NCBI GenBank assembly: GCA_030620095.1
Contig: JAUTXW010000064.1
Location: forward strand, 876,501-940,500
Origin: Kuschelorhynchus macadamiae
Lineage: Eukaryota; Arthropoda; Insecta; Coleoptera; Curculionidae
Direction: 5' to 3'
DNA length: 64,000 nucleotides
Shown in pieces: positions 20,861 through 34,608 of this stretch. The first letter of the stretch is position 1. Every line of letters starts with the position of its first letter. A program made the position numbers and the translations under genes. The notes beneath the pieces were generated by a model. The model worked only from the letters and a program-made list of their open reading frames with translations. It did not search any database and was not told the origin of the DNA.

Positions 20861-23718
20861 TGTATAGTTGAAAAAAATATTTTTTATAAAAAAAAATGAA
20901 ATAAGTTATACTTATTTAATCGGAAAAAATCAAGTATCTACGCCAATGACTTAATATTCCCTGTTGTTCTTGCTGTTTTTTGGTCTCTTCAGTTTCTCTT
21001 GTTGCCTTTTGGTTTCTTGGTCTTCTCTTACTTGTTTTGCTGCTTTACTTGTAGTTGAGTTGTTTTTAAATCATCTTTACTTGTTCTTCTATTTTAGCTG
21101 CTTGTTGTCTGGTATATGCAATACATATATTTCTTTAAGATTATTTTTTTTAAATATGCTAACAAAGTCAAATTAGATGAATCTTGTTTAGTTTCGAATT
21201 AGAATGTTTTAGAATTTTCTTGAAACGGCTCTGCTAAGGTCTTCTTGAGGTCCAACCAAACCGATGGTAAAGTCAAAACTTGGGATCTTGTTTCGAAATA
21301 TAATTTTTTTAAAAGCTCTTGGAAAAATGATAATGTATTGACAGTCAGGTAAATGGTCACGTCCGGGAAAAGCTATTAATAGCCTTCTTGTGGTTCAAAC
21401 AAAAATGGCTTCAAAATTTCTTACAATCGGGCACTGATCAAACTTCGAATTTTCAAATCTTCACACAAATTTCCAGTCAATATCTCACTTCCAATACCGA
21501 TTGTTCTCTTTGTAATAAACACTTATTTACAACAACACTAACTTTATTATTTAGTCAATACAATATAACGCGACTACTATACATTAACACCTAATATAAA
21601 ACTTAATCTAAATCATCAACATCCCGTTCTTATATATGCATTAGGAATTCGCTAAAATCTTCCAGAATACCCTTGACTGAACTTGATATAGAATGCCGTG
21701 TTTGTTTACACGACCGGCACCATATTATTAAAATACGATATAGGGGAAGTATTGTAACAATTTTTTTGCCAGAACGGTCAAACCGATTCGTCTCAAACCG
21801 GCATCAAAAATAGTCTAGGTCAATTCTCACACGGATTAGTAGGTTCAGTTTTTGTGTTAATTAAATATTATGAGTTACCGCAGAAATGCCGCTCATCAAA
21901 AACATTAACACTGACATCCGTCATTCCCTGAAATACCTAGTCATTTCACGTAATGCCGGCAAACAACGTAACTGTCGAATTGTTACAACGTTTAAATGAT
22001 GATTTCAATAAGTCCTTGTAATGACTAGTGAAATGATGAAAATCACTTCATTTATCCTATTTGCCTATTTTAGTCGATCACTCGATCACTGTACTTAAGA
22101 GAGTCTTGTCTTTTTCTGTGATTATAATATTAAGGGAAAAAAAATGAAAGTTGTTTAATTAATACACATTTTTATGCAAAATTTGATATTATGAAAGCCG
22201 AAGTATTAATTTTGAAACATATTATTATCACATTAACTTAATGTTAATGTGTGCATAGCATATATTAGTTTCAAGCAAGACTAACTTTTCCGTCACGCGT
22301 ACGTAATTGTTTTATTATAGATACATTTTTTTTACATCAATACAAAACAACCAACCTAACTTAAGGTAACCAAAAGCGGAGTAATAACATAATTACATAC
22401 TAAATTACAGATTGTACTAAAAAAACTAGAACACATTAGACAGGGAAAAATGTACTACAACCAATAAAATCACATTTTATATACACAGGTTCCGGTGTTC
22501 GGCCAAGAGTTTCACGGTACCTATTATCTATACATTTTTAGCGCCAGTTACGGTACTTGGTGACAGTACTACAATTTAATAAATCTAGTTTTTCTATTCG
22601 TCGCTCGCATTAGCCCGCAACGATATTCAATGAGCAATTCAAAAATTTGAACTTTTGGACTTTTTAAGACTATGGGAACATTAGCATAGATTTAGATAAG
22701 TTTTAGTAACGGTTTATTTAAAACAATATTTTCCCTTTTTAACTAAAAAGATATTTGCAACTATTTTAAAGGGAAAGGGGGAAAGACTCAACCAAATTAC
22801 TTAATAAAATAACATAGCGTACTTTGTTATATTTTTATTGCTTTTATTTTGTGTTTATTTTCGAAAATGTTACTAAAATGGACGTCCTAAGTCAGACGTC
22901 AGGGGTCAGGGTGGAAGCCTTTCCAAACGAAGGAAAAGTTCATTGAAATCCCCATAAGGCTTTAATTTATCGAGTTGTGAGCAAATTTGAGCGACATATA
23001 AGCATTTTAATCTACAGTTTCACTTATGTTCATTTAAGAGTATTTCTAACTAATTAAAACAAAACCGGGAACGTAAGTAGTTTTTAGATAAAGTTATTGG
23101 CCTTTAAAATAATTCGAGGTTATATTTTGATTCTTTCAATTCTTTGTTTTATTAATTGATTTTAATATTTATGATTTAGCTATTTATTGTTTCAGATTAT
23201 CAGCGTAAAAAGCTCCAAACATGTTTTAATGATTTCCAGAATTAACGAGTCCTTTATTGGAAATGGTAATAAAATCATTAAGAAGGGAGAAAATGCATTG
23301 GAGTGTAATGGAAAACGAATGCAGTTTGATGTAGATTTAATGAATTAAAAAATATTGAAGTAGGTCGATTTTGTCATCTAATTTAATATTTTATAAATAA
23401 ATATTTTTCACATTTCGGTTTACGTTGGATAAGTCTGGACATATAAGAGGGATAAAATGCCACCATATCGCTCTACTGGCCCTTTTGGATCACTACAACA
23501 TATTAGCATTGATAAACTTGATAAAAAAGATAGTGACTGTCAAAAAATGTTCGTAGAAGAATTGATGTATGCCTAAAGCATGGAACGCAATGTAAAATAC
23601 GTCAATCTTTAACTCCATTTACAGCAAACTTTATTTTTCTTCATGTGTTTTTTTGGTGTTTTGTTAGATATTTCTTTAAATATAGGTTATTGACGAAATT
23701 ACCACAAATGTGTAATTT
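20861..23718. other. Long unassigned AT-rich stretch
   Basis: No gene or repeat family I can name. Around 21500-21600 the minus strand has AATAATAAAGTTAGTGTTG followed by TTATTACA, like the polyadenylation region and end of an LTR, but no partner LTR or coding remnant is visible. Short open frames at 20964 and 21388 carry no known motif. Confidence 0.35.
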
Positions 23719-24733
<1,015 letters not shown>

Positions 24734-24825
24734 ATGTATTGATTTTTACTCCTTCACGGATGGAAAAATACAATGTGTTTTCATTCCGGGTGTACATCCG
24801 TTCACTACTGTCGTTATGAAAAGGT

Positions 24826-25010
24826 ATATATAGGTATATGGTAAGACTACTCGTTGCTTTCCCGGCTCATATTTTTTGTTGTTCGTTGTTCGGGAAACCT
24901 GTGCATTAATAGCTTTCTCTATGGTGCAATTTGTGTAGCCATTTTTCTTTAAAGCACTAGATACTACCTTAAGTTCGTTTTGTCTCGTCTGTGTTTCAGT
25001 TAGTCGCACG
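24826..25010 (-). pseudogene. Penelope-like element, linker between RT and endonuclease
   Basis: Minus strand: LKVVSSALKKNGYTNCTIEK, then KYEPGKQRVVLPYT. The pattern (helical linker, then a GK-x-VLPY motif) is the region between the reverse transcriptase thumb and the GIY-YIG endonuclease of Penelope-like elements. The fragment is cut after VLPYT, and about 95 bp of other sequence separates it from the (TA)n tract. The same GKQRVVLPY sequence occurs on the plus strand at 25071-25098, making a head-to-head pair. Confidence 0.7.
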
Positions 25011-25064
25011 GATCTGTATTTGCCACAGCTTGAATTTGTGCTGGGTGATGATGTGATTTTGCAT

Positions 25065-25494
25065 TGCACGGGAAAGCAACGAGTAGTCTTACCATATGTA
25101 TTGGAAGAATTCTGAGGAAACACAACATATAAACACACAAGCCACAAACAACTATAGGTAAACTACTCGGAAACCCAAAAGATAAAATCAAACTGGAAAA
25201 CCACGGAGTGTCATTCCGTGCGAGGACTGTGAAAAGTTGTACGTAGGGCAAACTAACAGGCGAATATCAGCAAGAGTGGAAGAGCATAAACTCAGCATCA
25301 GAATTAAACAAACAACCTCAGCTTTATTTCTACATCATCAAGAAACCGGCCATAAAATAAATTTCGATGGGTGTAGGGAGATTGCCAATATAGAACATTA
25401 TAAGACCAGAATAGTCCGAGAAGCCATAGAAATTATTTGAATATATTATACCGACCCACGCCTGCGCAGATATAACCTTATGGGGGTATAAAAG

Positions 25495-25497
<3 letters not shown>
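25065..25497 (+). pseudogene. Penelope-like element, GIY-YIG endonuclease
   Basis: Plus strand: GKQRVVLPYVLEEF, a stop, HKPQTTIGKLLGNPKDKIKL, then VIPCEDCEKLYVGQTNR with the CxxC and YVGQT core of the Penelope GIY-YIG endonuclease. It continues with ARVEEHKLSIR, ALFLHHQETGHKINFDG (H-x-H region) and YKTRIVREAIEI, which covers the catalytic Glu helix. The endonuclease nicks target DNA for reverse transcription. The frame from 25237 to 25440 is open; upstream it is broken. Downstream, 58 bp later, a (TA)n tract begins. Confidence 0.85.
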
Positions 25498-25532
<35 letters not shown>

Positions 25533-25533
25533 C

Positions 25534-25632
<99 letters not shown>
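25498..25632. repeat. (TA)n microsatellite with a GTATATCTATG interruption
   Basis: Two TA blocks separated at about 25527-25538; directly 3' of the endonuclease fragment. Confidence 0.97.
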
Positions 25633-26010
<378 letters not shown>

Positions 26011-26500
26011 TTTTCAGGAGATATCCTGCACAGAAATTTGAGAATATAAAAGAAATTTTGTTCGAATATAAACATTTCAAATAAAAATGCCTGGAAGTTG
26101 GACAACTCCGCCCCCAACGAATCTGACCGAATATTTGTAATTACCTATATTTTTTTCTAAACATTACCAAAATATTTTAAGAGATAAAGGTGCTATGAGC
26201 TCAAAATTTTTGTTAATAACGACGGGCCTAGTAAATATTATGTACTTTATATTACCAATTAACCTTTAACACTTTTAAATTGATAAGCTAATATTTCAGT
26301 ACAAAATTTCTATAAAAATGTATTTAATATTATTATTTGTGGGGTGGTGAATTCCAAAAACAACTAATGTTACAGAATAATATAAGTACTTATGATTGGC
26401 GGACATCCTATAGAGAGAGTCAGATGTCTAAAAGTTAAGTAAGCTGCTAAGGTTTGAACAATGTAAACTTATTCTTGAAAATGTAAATAAAACACAAAAA
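26011..26500. other. Unassigned DNA
   Basis: Nothing recognised. Confidence 0.3.
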
Positions 26501-26740
26501 TCAAACTATTATTTTCAAGAGATGTACCTACATACTTCATAACACAAGATTGCATACAAAGATATTTATAAATAATATTAGAACGGATAAAGGTCTTTAT
26601 AAGCTAGTAATGCATGTATCTGCAGAATATAACAAGTTACCCGAAAACTTTAGAAATATATTTAATTTCAAAAAAATTGTAAAATCTGAGAACTGTTTAA
26701 AGTATCAGAAGAAAGGAAATATTTATTTATTTTTTGTTAC
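26501..26740 (+). pseudogene. Possible LINE ORF2 C-terminal tail
   Basis: NNIRTDKGLYKLVMHVSAEY followed by NKLPENFRNIFNFKKIVKS resembles the last segment of CR1/jockey-type proteins, where a G-L-x-x-YN-x-LP-x-x-(I/F)+N-F-x-x-FK pattern closes ORF2. It is short and isolated, so the call is tentative. Confidence 0.4.
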
Positions 26741-27189
26741 TTTATCAAATCTAATTATGGTAATATCCTCGATATCAATGCTTCATACACTATTGTAAAA
26801 TTACTAAGATTGTATTTGCTAAATATATGGTTCAAAAAAAAATATGTATAGTTAGATTTACTCTCAAAATATGTGAGGCATGTTCAAATAGTTGCGAACG
26901 TCTGTTTAAAAAGATGGATATATCACTCCAATGCAAATTAAATATTGTTATTTTTCAGCTTGTACCAAAACTTATTTTTCCTATTTTAAATGACTGATAT
27001 TTTGACAGTTGAACCAAAAAATTGGTTAAAATAATTTGTATTTTGTATTTGTATTTGTTACTGAGTTGTCGGTTTGATAATAATTAAAAGAGCTCCTTTT
27101 AAAAAGTATAATATATAAAAGGGGAAAAACGTTTTCGCGGGTTTTTACACTCCCATTAACCTCTCAGGTCAAGCAAATGGTGATACATC

Positions 27190-28450
27190 TTGTCAATTAA
27201 GTTCTCTTGAAAAGATTATTCGAGAAAGAAAGCAAATATAGAGCCAATGAAAGTGGAATGGAAAAGCGTAAAAGAAAGAAGCCCCAAACTGAAGATTTAC
27301 GTGAAAGTTGGAAGATTAATGTTCGCGATGTCATGTATGACTTATATGCAAAAAACCTCATGTCACTTTGAAAGATGTCTTGAAGCAAAGGTTTCTTCTT
27401 GGATATTGGGCTAAATTCATTGTCTAAAGTGTTAAAATGTTTGGGAGTACGATTTAGAAAGGATTGCAACAGAAGATACCTGTGCGAAAAGCCGGGAATT
27501 GCCAGTCTGCGTGTACAATAAAACACTACATTGAAAACCAAAATTCAAAATTAAGAAATGTGGTGTTTTTGGATGAAATGTGGATTTTTTCGATTGATAG
27601 TGGAGCAAAATTGTAAAAGGATGATTTGCCGAAAAGTCTCAAAAGAAAAAAGGTTTGTGGTTCGAGAAAAAGATTTATTATCTTACGTGCAGGGTCTTCA
27701 ACGGGTTTTATACCAGGAGCAAGTTTGATCTTTTCATCAAGTTCAAGAAACTTGGACTATCACCACAATATGCCCAGCGATTTATTTGAAAAACGGATTG
27801 AAGAACGATTAATACCCAAACTAGAAGAAACATGAAATCTATTGAACGAATGGGCCGAAATAAGATGCGTTTCTATGCGAAAGCCGAAATTTTAAACATT
27901 TAGATATTTAGGTATGTACCTATAAAACCGAAGAATTTAAAATATTTGCAGATATTTCGGTTTTGGCTTGGAACCATTTTAGTATCCCAATAATCAATTT
28001 AGTAGAGTAAGAAAATGTATAATAGTTTTAGATAATGCTTCGTACCATTCCCTTGTTCTTAATAAGCAACCGACGTCTTTACGACAAAAAAGAGATTAAT
28101 GAGTGGCTTCAAAAAGCATACTTAAATCCTTTGCCGAACATGCGTAAGTCAGAGTTATATGCGGTGGATCAGATGTTACGTCAGCATGGCCTCGAAGTTT
28201 TGCGCCTGCCACCATATCATTGTCAGTTCAATGCAATTGAGTTTATATGGCCATCGCAAAACACCAGTACGAAAAACGGGTTGGAGATGCTTTAAAAACC
28301 GGTGAAGTAGAAATGATTTGGCAATGTGCGCTGGACCAGATAGATGAGAGATATTGGAAAAAATCAGTAGCGCACACAGAAGAATTTATTAAAAATTGGT
28401 GGAGTCAGGAGCAAGTTTTGGGGGGTAGTCGTAAAGCCTCTAGTTATTAA
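27190..28450 (+). pseudogene. Tc1/IS630-type DDE transposase, broken
   Basis: Assembled only as separate fragments. An N-terminal part near 27270-27540 (RESWKINVRDVMYDLYAKN; KCLGVRFRKD) is the helix-turn-helix region. VVFLDEMWIFSIDSG (about 27560) has the first catalytic Asp and SLKRKKVCGSRKRFIILRAG and FIPGASLIFSSSS follow. IIVLDNASYHSLVL (about 28020) carries the second Asp. LRLPPYHCQFNAIEFIW (about 28205-28255) carries the final Glu. The C-terminal helix region (VGDALKTGEVEMIWQCAL) runs to a stop at 28450. At least four frame changes separate these pieces. I did not identify terminal repeats. Confidence 0.85.
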
Positions 28451-29880
28451 TTTGCATGAAAATGACAATTTATCTGAGAACGAAACTGAGAAAGAATAGT
28501 TATTTTTATATCTAGTATTTTTGTAAACAAAATTAATATTAATTAAAATATTATTTTAATATTCTTCACTAATGCACAGTTTAAGACCAATGCCAATTTT
28601 GAAAGAAATATTATTATTTGTGTTAAACCAATTTTTATTAAGATTCTGTAAAATTTGAAACCAACCTTTCTACCTTCTCATATTTACAGAACCGACGAAC
28701 CAACCCCATCACCTCTGACAGCACAATAGTTTTTTAATACAGACAGGAGAGTCCTATACCCCAACCTATAAATCATAGGATGTGTGTTGGGCGCCATTTT
28801 AATTTTTTTTAAATAAACATCGGAAATCACTGTTTTTCTTGATTAGTTCATAATGCATGGTACTTTTTATTAAGCTAAAGTCGACTATAGCTATTTATTG
28901 AAAGAGTAAATAATTTTTATAAAAAAAAATAATTCGGAATTAAAAAAATCAAAATGAGCTTTATTTTCAAATAAACAGAAACTTATAGACAAAGCAGCTT
29001 ATTTTCTTGATTATTTCTGTCACAGTTCTTCTTGTAATAAATAATTATCTGTCTTCAGAGATGCTCGTATTGTCCTGTATATACTTTGAGAACATGAGGG
29101 TATTTCCTCTCTATTTAATATTACACGATCAGACCTAGACGTAGTTGAAGTTTCTGAATTACTGGTTTTAAAAGACCACCTCGTTGCAATATCTTAGAGT
29201 GGTTGATTCCATTGCAGATCAAGGACTAAATTCAAAATATTGCAATTGAAATTGGTTAGTTGGTACCAACGTTTCCAAATATAAACAACAGAAGCCTTAT
29301 TGATCACATAAGTAAGAATGAAACGGAATTGAAAAAATCCTTATAGTTTTTTCAATGCAACAGGTCATTAAGACTCCACTTGTTAGTGACGTCAGGACTC
29401 AGGTCCTCTATCTACGTTATTTAAAAAACTTTAGAATTTACGATTAATGTTTTAAACTTCTGGCTACGGCTCTGGTTTATATCTACCTATGAACGAATTC
29501 TATACGTTCTAGTTAAGAAGGGTTTACGGCTCAGCTTGCGTTGCGACGGACGAGTTTAGAATGATTCATTTCAACACATATGGAATGTTTAAAACATTAA
29601 CCTGTCAGCTATAAATCACTTTGTTTATATCGACGATTTCAAGCGCGTTTCAAGCCGCTTATGTAAGCGGCTTAAGAACTTGAAGTATGGGGTCATGTCA
29701 CTATTGTCAAGTGTCACAATTTTTGACTTTTCGCTTTGTATTTGTCGTAGATAAAGCCTTGAGCCGTTTGCTTTTTGTTATTTGTTTTTTGTTTATTTGG
29801 TATTGAAAATGAATTTGAATCTCAGAATTATATATAACGTCAGCCTTATTAAAACATGAAGAAAAATCAGTTAGTCGCTT
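28451..29880. other. Unassigned AT-rich DNA with one perfect short hairpin
   Basis: No gene recognised. At 29652-29673 AAGCCGCTTA and TAAGCGGCTT form a perfect 10-bp stem with a 2-nt loop. Confidence 0.35.
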
Positions 29881-29884
29881 CAAC

Positions 29885-31100
29885 GTTTTCCACTTCCCTC
29901 GTAAAAGGGAATTATTGTAATCGTGAAAAAATCATCCTCCTAGATTTTTTCAGATCCTTACGTTTCTATGTCCCTAGAGCCGAAAAACATGTTTTCTCGA
30001 TTCCGTGGGTCTGTCTGTTTTTCTGTCTATTTGCGGCATAGGTAACATATCCAATATGGCGAAATAAAATGTCGGTGTAGTGACATGTTAAAAAAATTAA
30101 GTATTACTAAAAAGTATTTATCCAATTTACCTCCAATTTTGTACAAAAATCAATTACGTCGGTATATCTGTTTGTCTCTCTGTCAGTTCGTGGCACAACT
30201 AAAAAACTACTTACCAGATTGACTTCAAATTTTGGTCAGAAATAAAGGGTTTTCCTTAAATTTTTCACAAAATTGAGTGTTACTTATAACTGAACTGATA
30301 ACATTTTGGTACGTATGCAAGAGGCGAAACAAAATGGCGGCTTAATAAAATATTTAAAAACTCAGCCTGAAATAGCTACTTAATAGATTGATTTCAAATT
30401 TTGTGCAAGAATTAATTTTGGTATAAGATGAACTGGTAAAATTGTGGGTACGAATTCAAAATGTCGACAAAAATAAAAGTTTTGTATCGCCTAAAAATAA
30501 AAAACTACTTACCCGATTGACTTCAAATTGTTGGTCAAAAATTAAAGATCAGATGGTAATAACCAGGTAATATTTTGGTAAAAATCTAATATGGCGTAAC
30601 AAAACGGCGACCTAGTGAAATGTTAAAAACTAAATAATTCAATTTACCTCAAATTTTACACAAAAATCAATTGTTACGTAGGAATGAAGTGGTAATATTT
30701 TAGTACGAATCCCAGATTGTAAAACACAAGGGCTTTAAGATGTTAAAAAAAATCAGCCTGAAAAACTACTTATTAGATTAATTTGAAATTTTGAGTAAGC
30801 ATTAAGTCTGACATAGAGATAAAATTGTGGTACGAATTCAAGATAGCCATAGACCAAGACTTAAATTTTATAGAAAAATTAAATGCGATGTAATTAGTTC
30901 GAATTCAGCATGACGGAACAAACGGTCGAAAAAATCAGTTTATAAACTACTTTTTCAATTTATTTTAAATTAGGCCCAAAAATCAAGTGATTGTAGCACA
31001 GGTAGAAATTGGTAAAATATTGGTGTGAATCCAATATGATGGAACAAATTGGCGCCCAATAAAGATATTTGAAGACAGTATGCAGCATGTGCGTAGATTT
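29885..31100 (-). repeat. Copy of the dispersed ATGGCGG repeat family, long array
   Basis: Begins with the family's 3' end inverted: TTCCCTCGTAAAAGGGAA near 29894, then TGTAATCGTGAAAAAATCA, GTCCCTAGAGCCG and GTCTGTCTG. It continues through about eight monomers with AAAATGGCGGC, GGTACGAATTCAA and ATTGACTTCAAATTTTG boxes up to the foldback element at 31103. Confidence 0.85.
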
Positions 31101-31102
31101 GG

Positions 31103-31950
31103 GTAACATATGGACAACTTTTTTATTCGCGATTTTGGGCGAAAGAAATATTCTTCAAAAAAATTTTGCTTATCGGGAAAATAAGATTGATTTAAAAAAG
31201 AGTGTCATTTGATACACAGTGTACAGTGACGTATTTAGAATGCCTTCCTGGGGAAGGACAAGCATCTACATTTGGCAACAAATAAAAAGGGCATTGCTCT
31301 TTTTCCTAATTAACACGACATAATGTTAAACCGTCACGAAAATCATGAAAACTAAAAATAATTAGCGAAGATAACTAAAAAAAATCCACACTTATATAAT
31401 TGTGGTATTGCCTTATAAAATTATTTTTATTTTCAAACATTTTGCTTGGGTTAAAAAGCTCTGGGGGAAGCATTTGCCCTCTTTGCTCCCCCATCCCTAA
31501 ATACGCCACCGACAGAGTACGAAATAAATCCAAAAATAGAAGTTTACAAAACAAATTCCAACTTTTGAGACCCTGAAAATACAAGTCACAGAGTTCTTAG
31601 AAGTTTTTGATAATACGCTTAGTTTTTGAGAAAATTAATGGTGAATATTTAGAAATGAGGCATTTTTTTACATGTTCACCATTAATTTTCTCAAAAACTA
31701 AGTCTATTATCAAAATACTTCTAAAAGCTTTGTGACTTTGCAGTATTTGCAGGCTCTTTTCTTTAGTTGTCTCAAAAGTTGAAATTTCATTGTTTTTGTT
31801 TCGCAAATTCTGTTTTTGTATTTATTTCATACCTTGCGTACAAAATGAGATCATTTTTTAAATTAATCTTATTTTTCAGATAAACACACTTTTTATAAAA
31901 AATAACTTTCTCGCTTAAAATCACAAATAAAAAAGTTGTCCCTATGTTAC
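31103..31950. mobile_element. Foldback element, family 1 (complete, interrupted by a MITE)
   Basis: The ends GTAACATATGGACAAC (31103) and GTTGTCCCTATGTTAC (to 31950) are inverted copies. The centre lies near 31650, where GGTGAATATTTAGAAA faces TTTTTACATGTTCACC. Interior blocks match the 17.6-18.1 kb copy: AGTACGAAATAAATCC and TTTCCAACTTTTGAGAC on one side, their complements on the other. A 288-bp hAT-type MITE with 8-bp flanks splits the left arm. Confidence 0.85.
31224..31511. mobile_element. hAT-type MITE, family CAGTGGCGTATTTA
   Basis: The terminal inverted repeats CAGTGACGTATTTAG and CTAAATACGCCACCG bound 288 bp without coding capacity. Flanking octamers ACAGTGTA (31216-31223) and ACAGAGTA (31512-31519) are an 8-bp target-site duplication with one mismatch, typical of hAT. 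A second copy, in the opposite orientation, is at 39256-39495; both share GCAAAATGTTTGAAA-like and TTATAAGGCA-like interior sequence. Confidence 0.88.
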
Positions 31951-32149
31951 TCATTTTCGACTTATTGACCATTAAATTATTTAAACTACACCCCGTAGGA
32001 AAAACCTTAAATTACGTTTATTTTTATGCTCATAGAAATTTTGATTTCCTAATTTTTTTGTTTTACCTACTTGCTTCTGCGTGTTTTTTGCACAAATTGT
32101 ATATTATGTGGGTTTTTTTTTCAGCCAAACCTATTTTTTTCAATGGGTC

Positions 32150-32330
32150 ACATTTTACTATTCCTAATAAAAGAAAAAATTCAAAACAAAGGAAATTCCG
32201 GGTAAAGCAAATTTTCCCATTTTTTTAATTCCCTCATAAAAGGGAAGTATTGTAATCGTGAAAAAATCATCATTCGAGATTTTCAGATCTTTACGTTTCA
32301 GGGTTCCTAGGTGACCAAAATGCATAAGAA
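32150..32330 (-). repeat. End fragments of the dispersed ATGGCGG family
   Basis: At 32150-32220 GGGTCACATTTTACTATTCC and GGAAATTCCGGGTAAAGC match the family's 5' end inverted. Immediately after, TTCCCTCATAAAAGGGAAGT followed by TGTAATCGTGAAAAAATCAT is the 3' end inverted, so two elements meet end to end here. Confidence 0.75.
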
Positions 32331-32645
32331 ATAAGATATTTCAAAATGTTTGACATAAAAATGTAAGAAAACTAGTAAATCCTTGTGAGTAATTTAGTAA
32401 TCGACAAAAAAATATATTTTAGAAATTATGTATTTTACTACCAATAGAAAGTTAAAGTTTGTTAAATAATAGGGAAGAAAAACACATTTTGCTTTGATAA
32501 ACTTATTTTTAGAAAGATAGACAATCTGTCCCCGGATCGACGCATGAATAGATGAAAAATTAAAGTTGAAATTTCATCTTTTACAGTTCAGCCCTGCTTG
32601 GATAGAAATTTATTTGTGCCATAATTTTAGTTATGAAAAATCAAA
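32331..32645. other. Unassigned DNA
   Basis: Nothing recognised. Confidence 0.3.
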
Positions 32646-32648
32646 TAT

Positions 32649-32900
32649 GTACGAAAGAGTAGAACGACCACATCCTACTTTTTTTTCATTTCGTTTTTTA
32701 CAGAATTTCGTATTTTTTTAAAGGAATTCCGTAAAATTTTAAAGAACTACGTACCTATTCTTTTATTCCGTAAAATTTTACGGAATTCCGTTTTTTTAAG
32801 GATACAAATAAAGATACAAAATTCGACAAAATTTTACATTTCTTATTTTTTTACGGAAAATGAAAAAAAAGTAGAAGGTGACTCTTCTACTCTTTCGTCA
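32649..32900. mobile_element. Foldback element, family 3
   Basis: Arms beginning ACGAAAGAGTAGAA (32651) and ending TTCTACTCTTTCGT (about 32899) continue inward through CCTACTTTTTTTTCATTT and its complement. The central part has several short TTCCGTAAAATTTTACGGAA-like palindromes. About 250 bp, no coding capacity. Confidence 0.8.
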
Positions 32901-33355
32901 GTATGCTTTGGAAATTACAAAAAAAAAAGCTAATTTTTTCACTAGTAAAGTGCTTTTCCTGTAGAATATACGACAAAATATAAGGAAAAGTTGACCAGAT
33001 TAATGTAAATTTTCTCGTAAATTTTCATATTCCTCGGCCAACTCCGATTTTGGGTGCCGTGAAACATCCTTGCCAATCCGAAAATCACGGTCTCCGTCTT
33101 GCTGGTTAATTCCTTTATAGCCCGGCTTTATTCTATTAGGGAGCAATTCTATTTCTCTACTTAACACACATCATTTTTCTATTGCATTTTTGAAAAAGTA
33201 GATCTAAATCACTCCACATGGCAGCACAGAGCGAAATATTGTTGCGTCCGTGCTAATACTGCTAATATTACATTTAAACGGCGACACGAGCGATTGATGT
33301 GGTGAGTTTTCGAATCTGATGAACTATCTGCCTATTCGAAGTATAATCGGTCTTT

Positions 33356-33451
33356 CAGACCATCTCTTTTTAATTATTTTGGTAGCCAATGAGATTTGAA
33401 CGTTGGTATACGATCTCATTGACTACCAAAATAATTAAAAAGAAATTGTCT
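33356..33451. repeat. Hairpin with ~40-bp arms
   Basis: CAGACCATCTCTTTTTAATT plus ATTTTGGTAGCCAATGAGAT (33356-33394) is mirrored at 33412-33451 with a few mismatches and a 17-nt loop. It lies just 5' of the Penelope-like fragment. It could be a short MITE. Confidence 0.75.
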
Positions 33452-33481
33452 GAAATAAAAAAAATACACAGATATACCCCA

Positions 33482-34551
33482 AGATGAATCCCTAAAAGCA
33501 GTAGAATTAACATTAAATTCAACGTATTTTGTATACGAAGATCAGCTATATAAACAAATAGAAGGTTGTGCTATGATAGCTTCTTCGATATCGAGAGTGG
33601 TTGCCCAAATAGTAATGGAGGATCTAGAAGAAAGTGTCCTAAATAATGTGAAATTTAATATACCTTTTTTTATCGTTATGTCGACGATTGCATCACTGCA
33701 ATTTCAACTGATCAAACAGAAAATATATTAAAACACTTCAATCAATACCACAAAAGAAATAATTTACAATTGAATCCGAAGAGAACAACCGAATCAATTT
33801 TTTGAATCTAACTTTACATCATATAGGAAATAAAATTAAAACAGAACGGTACACAAAACAAACTTGGTCCTCTCGATACTTAAATTTTACATCTTGTCAC
33901 CCAATATCACAAAAAAAAATCTGTAATTATTGATCTGGCAGATCGAGCAATTACACTTTCTGATCCTGAATGCAGAGAAAAAGCCCTTAGAAAAGCTAAA
34001 ACAGCATTGTAACTAAACCAATACTCGTCGTGCTTAGTTAATAAATTAATCAAAAGCAGAAATCATAAATATTACAGTTCTGAAAACTCTAATATTAAAT
34101 CAAATTGTTCGAAAACGAAAACAAAATACATTTCCTTACCTTTCATAAACGGTTTATCCCAGCAATATCAACTTTTTATAAAATATAATATCAAGACAAA
34201 CCACAAAGGATATAACTTGCTGACAAAAAATATCAGTATTTTAAAAACAAAAACGCCAATTAATAAAAAAGCAATTTAGTTTATCAGATTCTTTGCAACA
34301 ATTGCAAAGATGTTTATATTGGACAAATAAGCCAATATTTGGAAAATAGACTAAAAAGTCACAATACGACAAAAAAACACCACAGCATTAACAAACTACG
34401 AAAAGTCTAAAAATCATACATTGAACTATGAACAAGCCAAAATATTAAAAACCGAACCTCAGTTGAAAAAAAGGGGACTTTTTGAGATGGCTAAAATTCA
34501 TAAAAACAAGGATGCCATAAACGATAAAAAAGATATTAACAACCTAAATAA

Positions 34552-34556
<5 letters not shown>
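33482..34556 (+). pseudogene. Penelope-like element, RT palm to GIY-YIG endonuclease, broken
   Basis: VELTLNSTYFVYEDQLYKQ then IEGCAMIASSISRVVAQIVM matches the RT region preceding the catalytic box. RYVDDCITAI (about 33678) is the YVDD active site and HFNQYHKRNNLQLNP the following motif. After a damaged linker, LCNNCKDVYIGQISQYLENR (about 34292) gives the CxxC and YIGQ core of the GIY-YIG endonuclease. NYEQAKILKTEPQLKKRGLF and EMAKIHKNKDAINDKKDIN (34424-34545) supply its C-terminal helix with the catalytic Glu region. The frame then runs directly into (TA)n. Multiple stops and shifts. Confidence 0.88.

Positions 34557-34605
<49 letters not shown>
34557..34605. repeat. (TA)n microsatellite, left part
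   Basis: TA tract directly after the Penelope-like 3' end; the mariner-like element starts at its right edge. Confidence 0.97.

Positions 34606-34608
<3 letters not shown>

Noticed and set aside
20861..23718. Solo LTR near 21500 based on AATAATAAAG and TTATTACA on the minus strand
   Set aside because: No partner LTR, no coding remnant and no defined start; kept only as a note.
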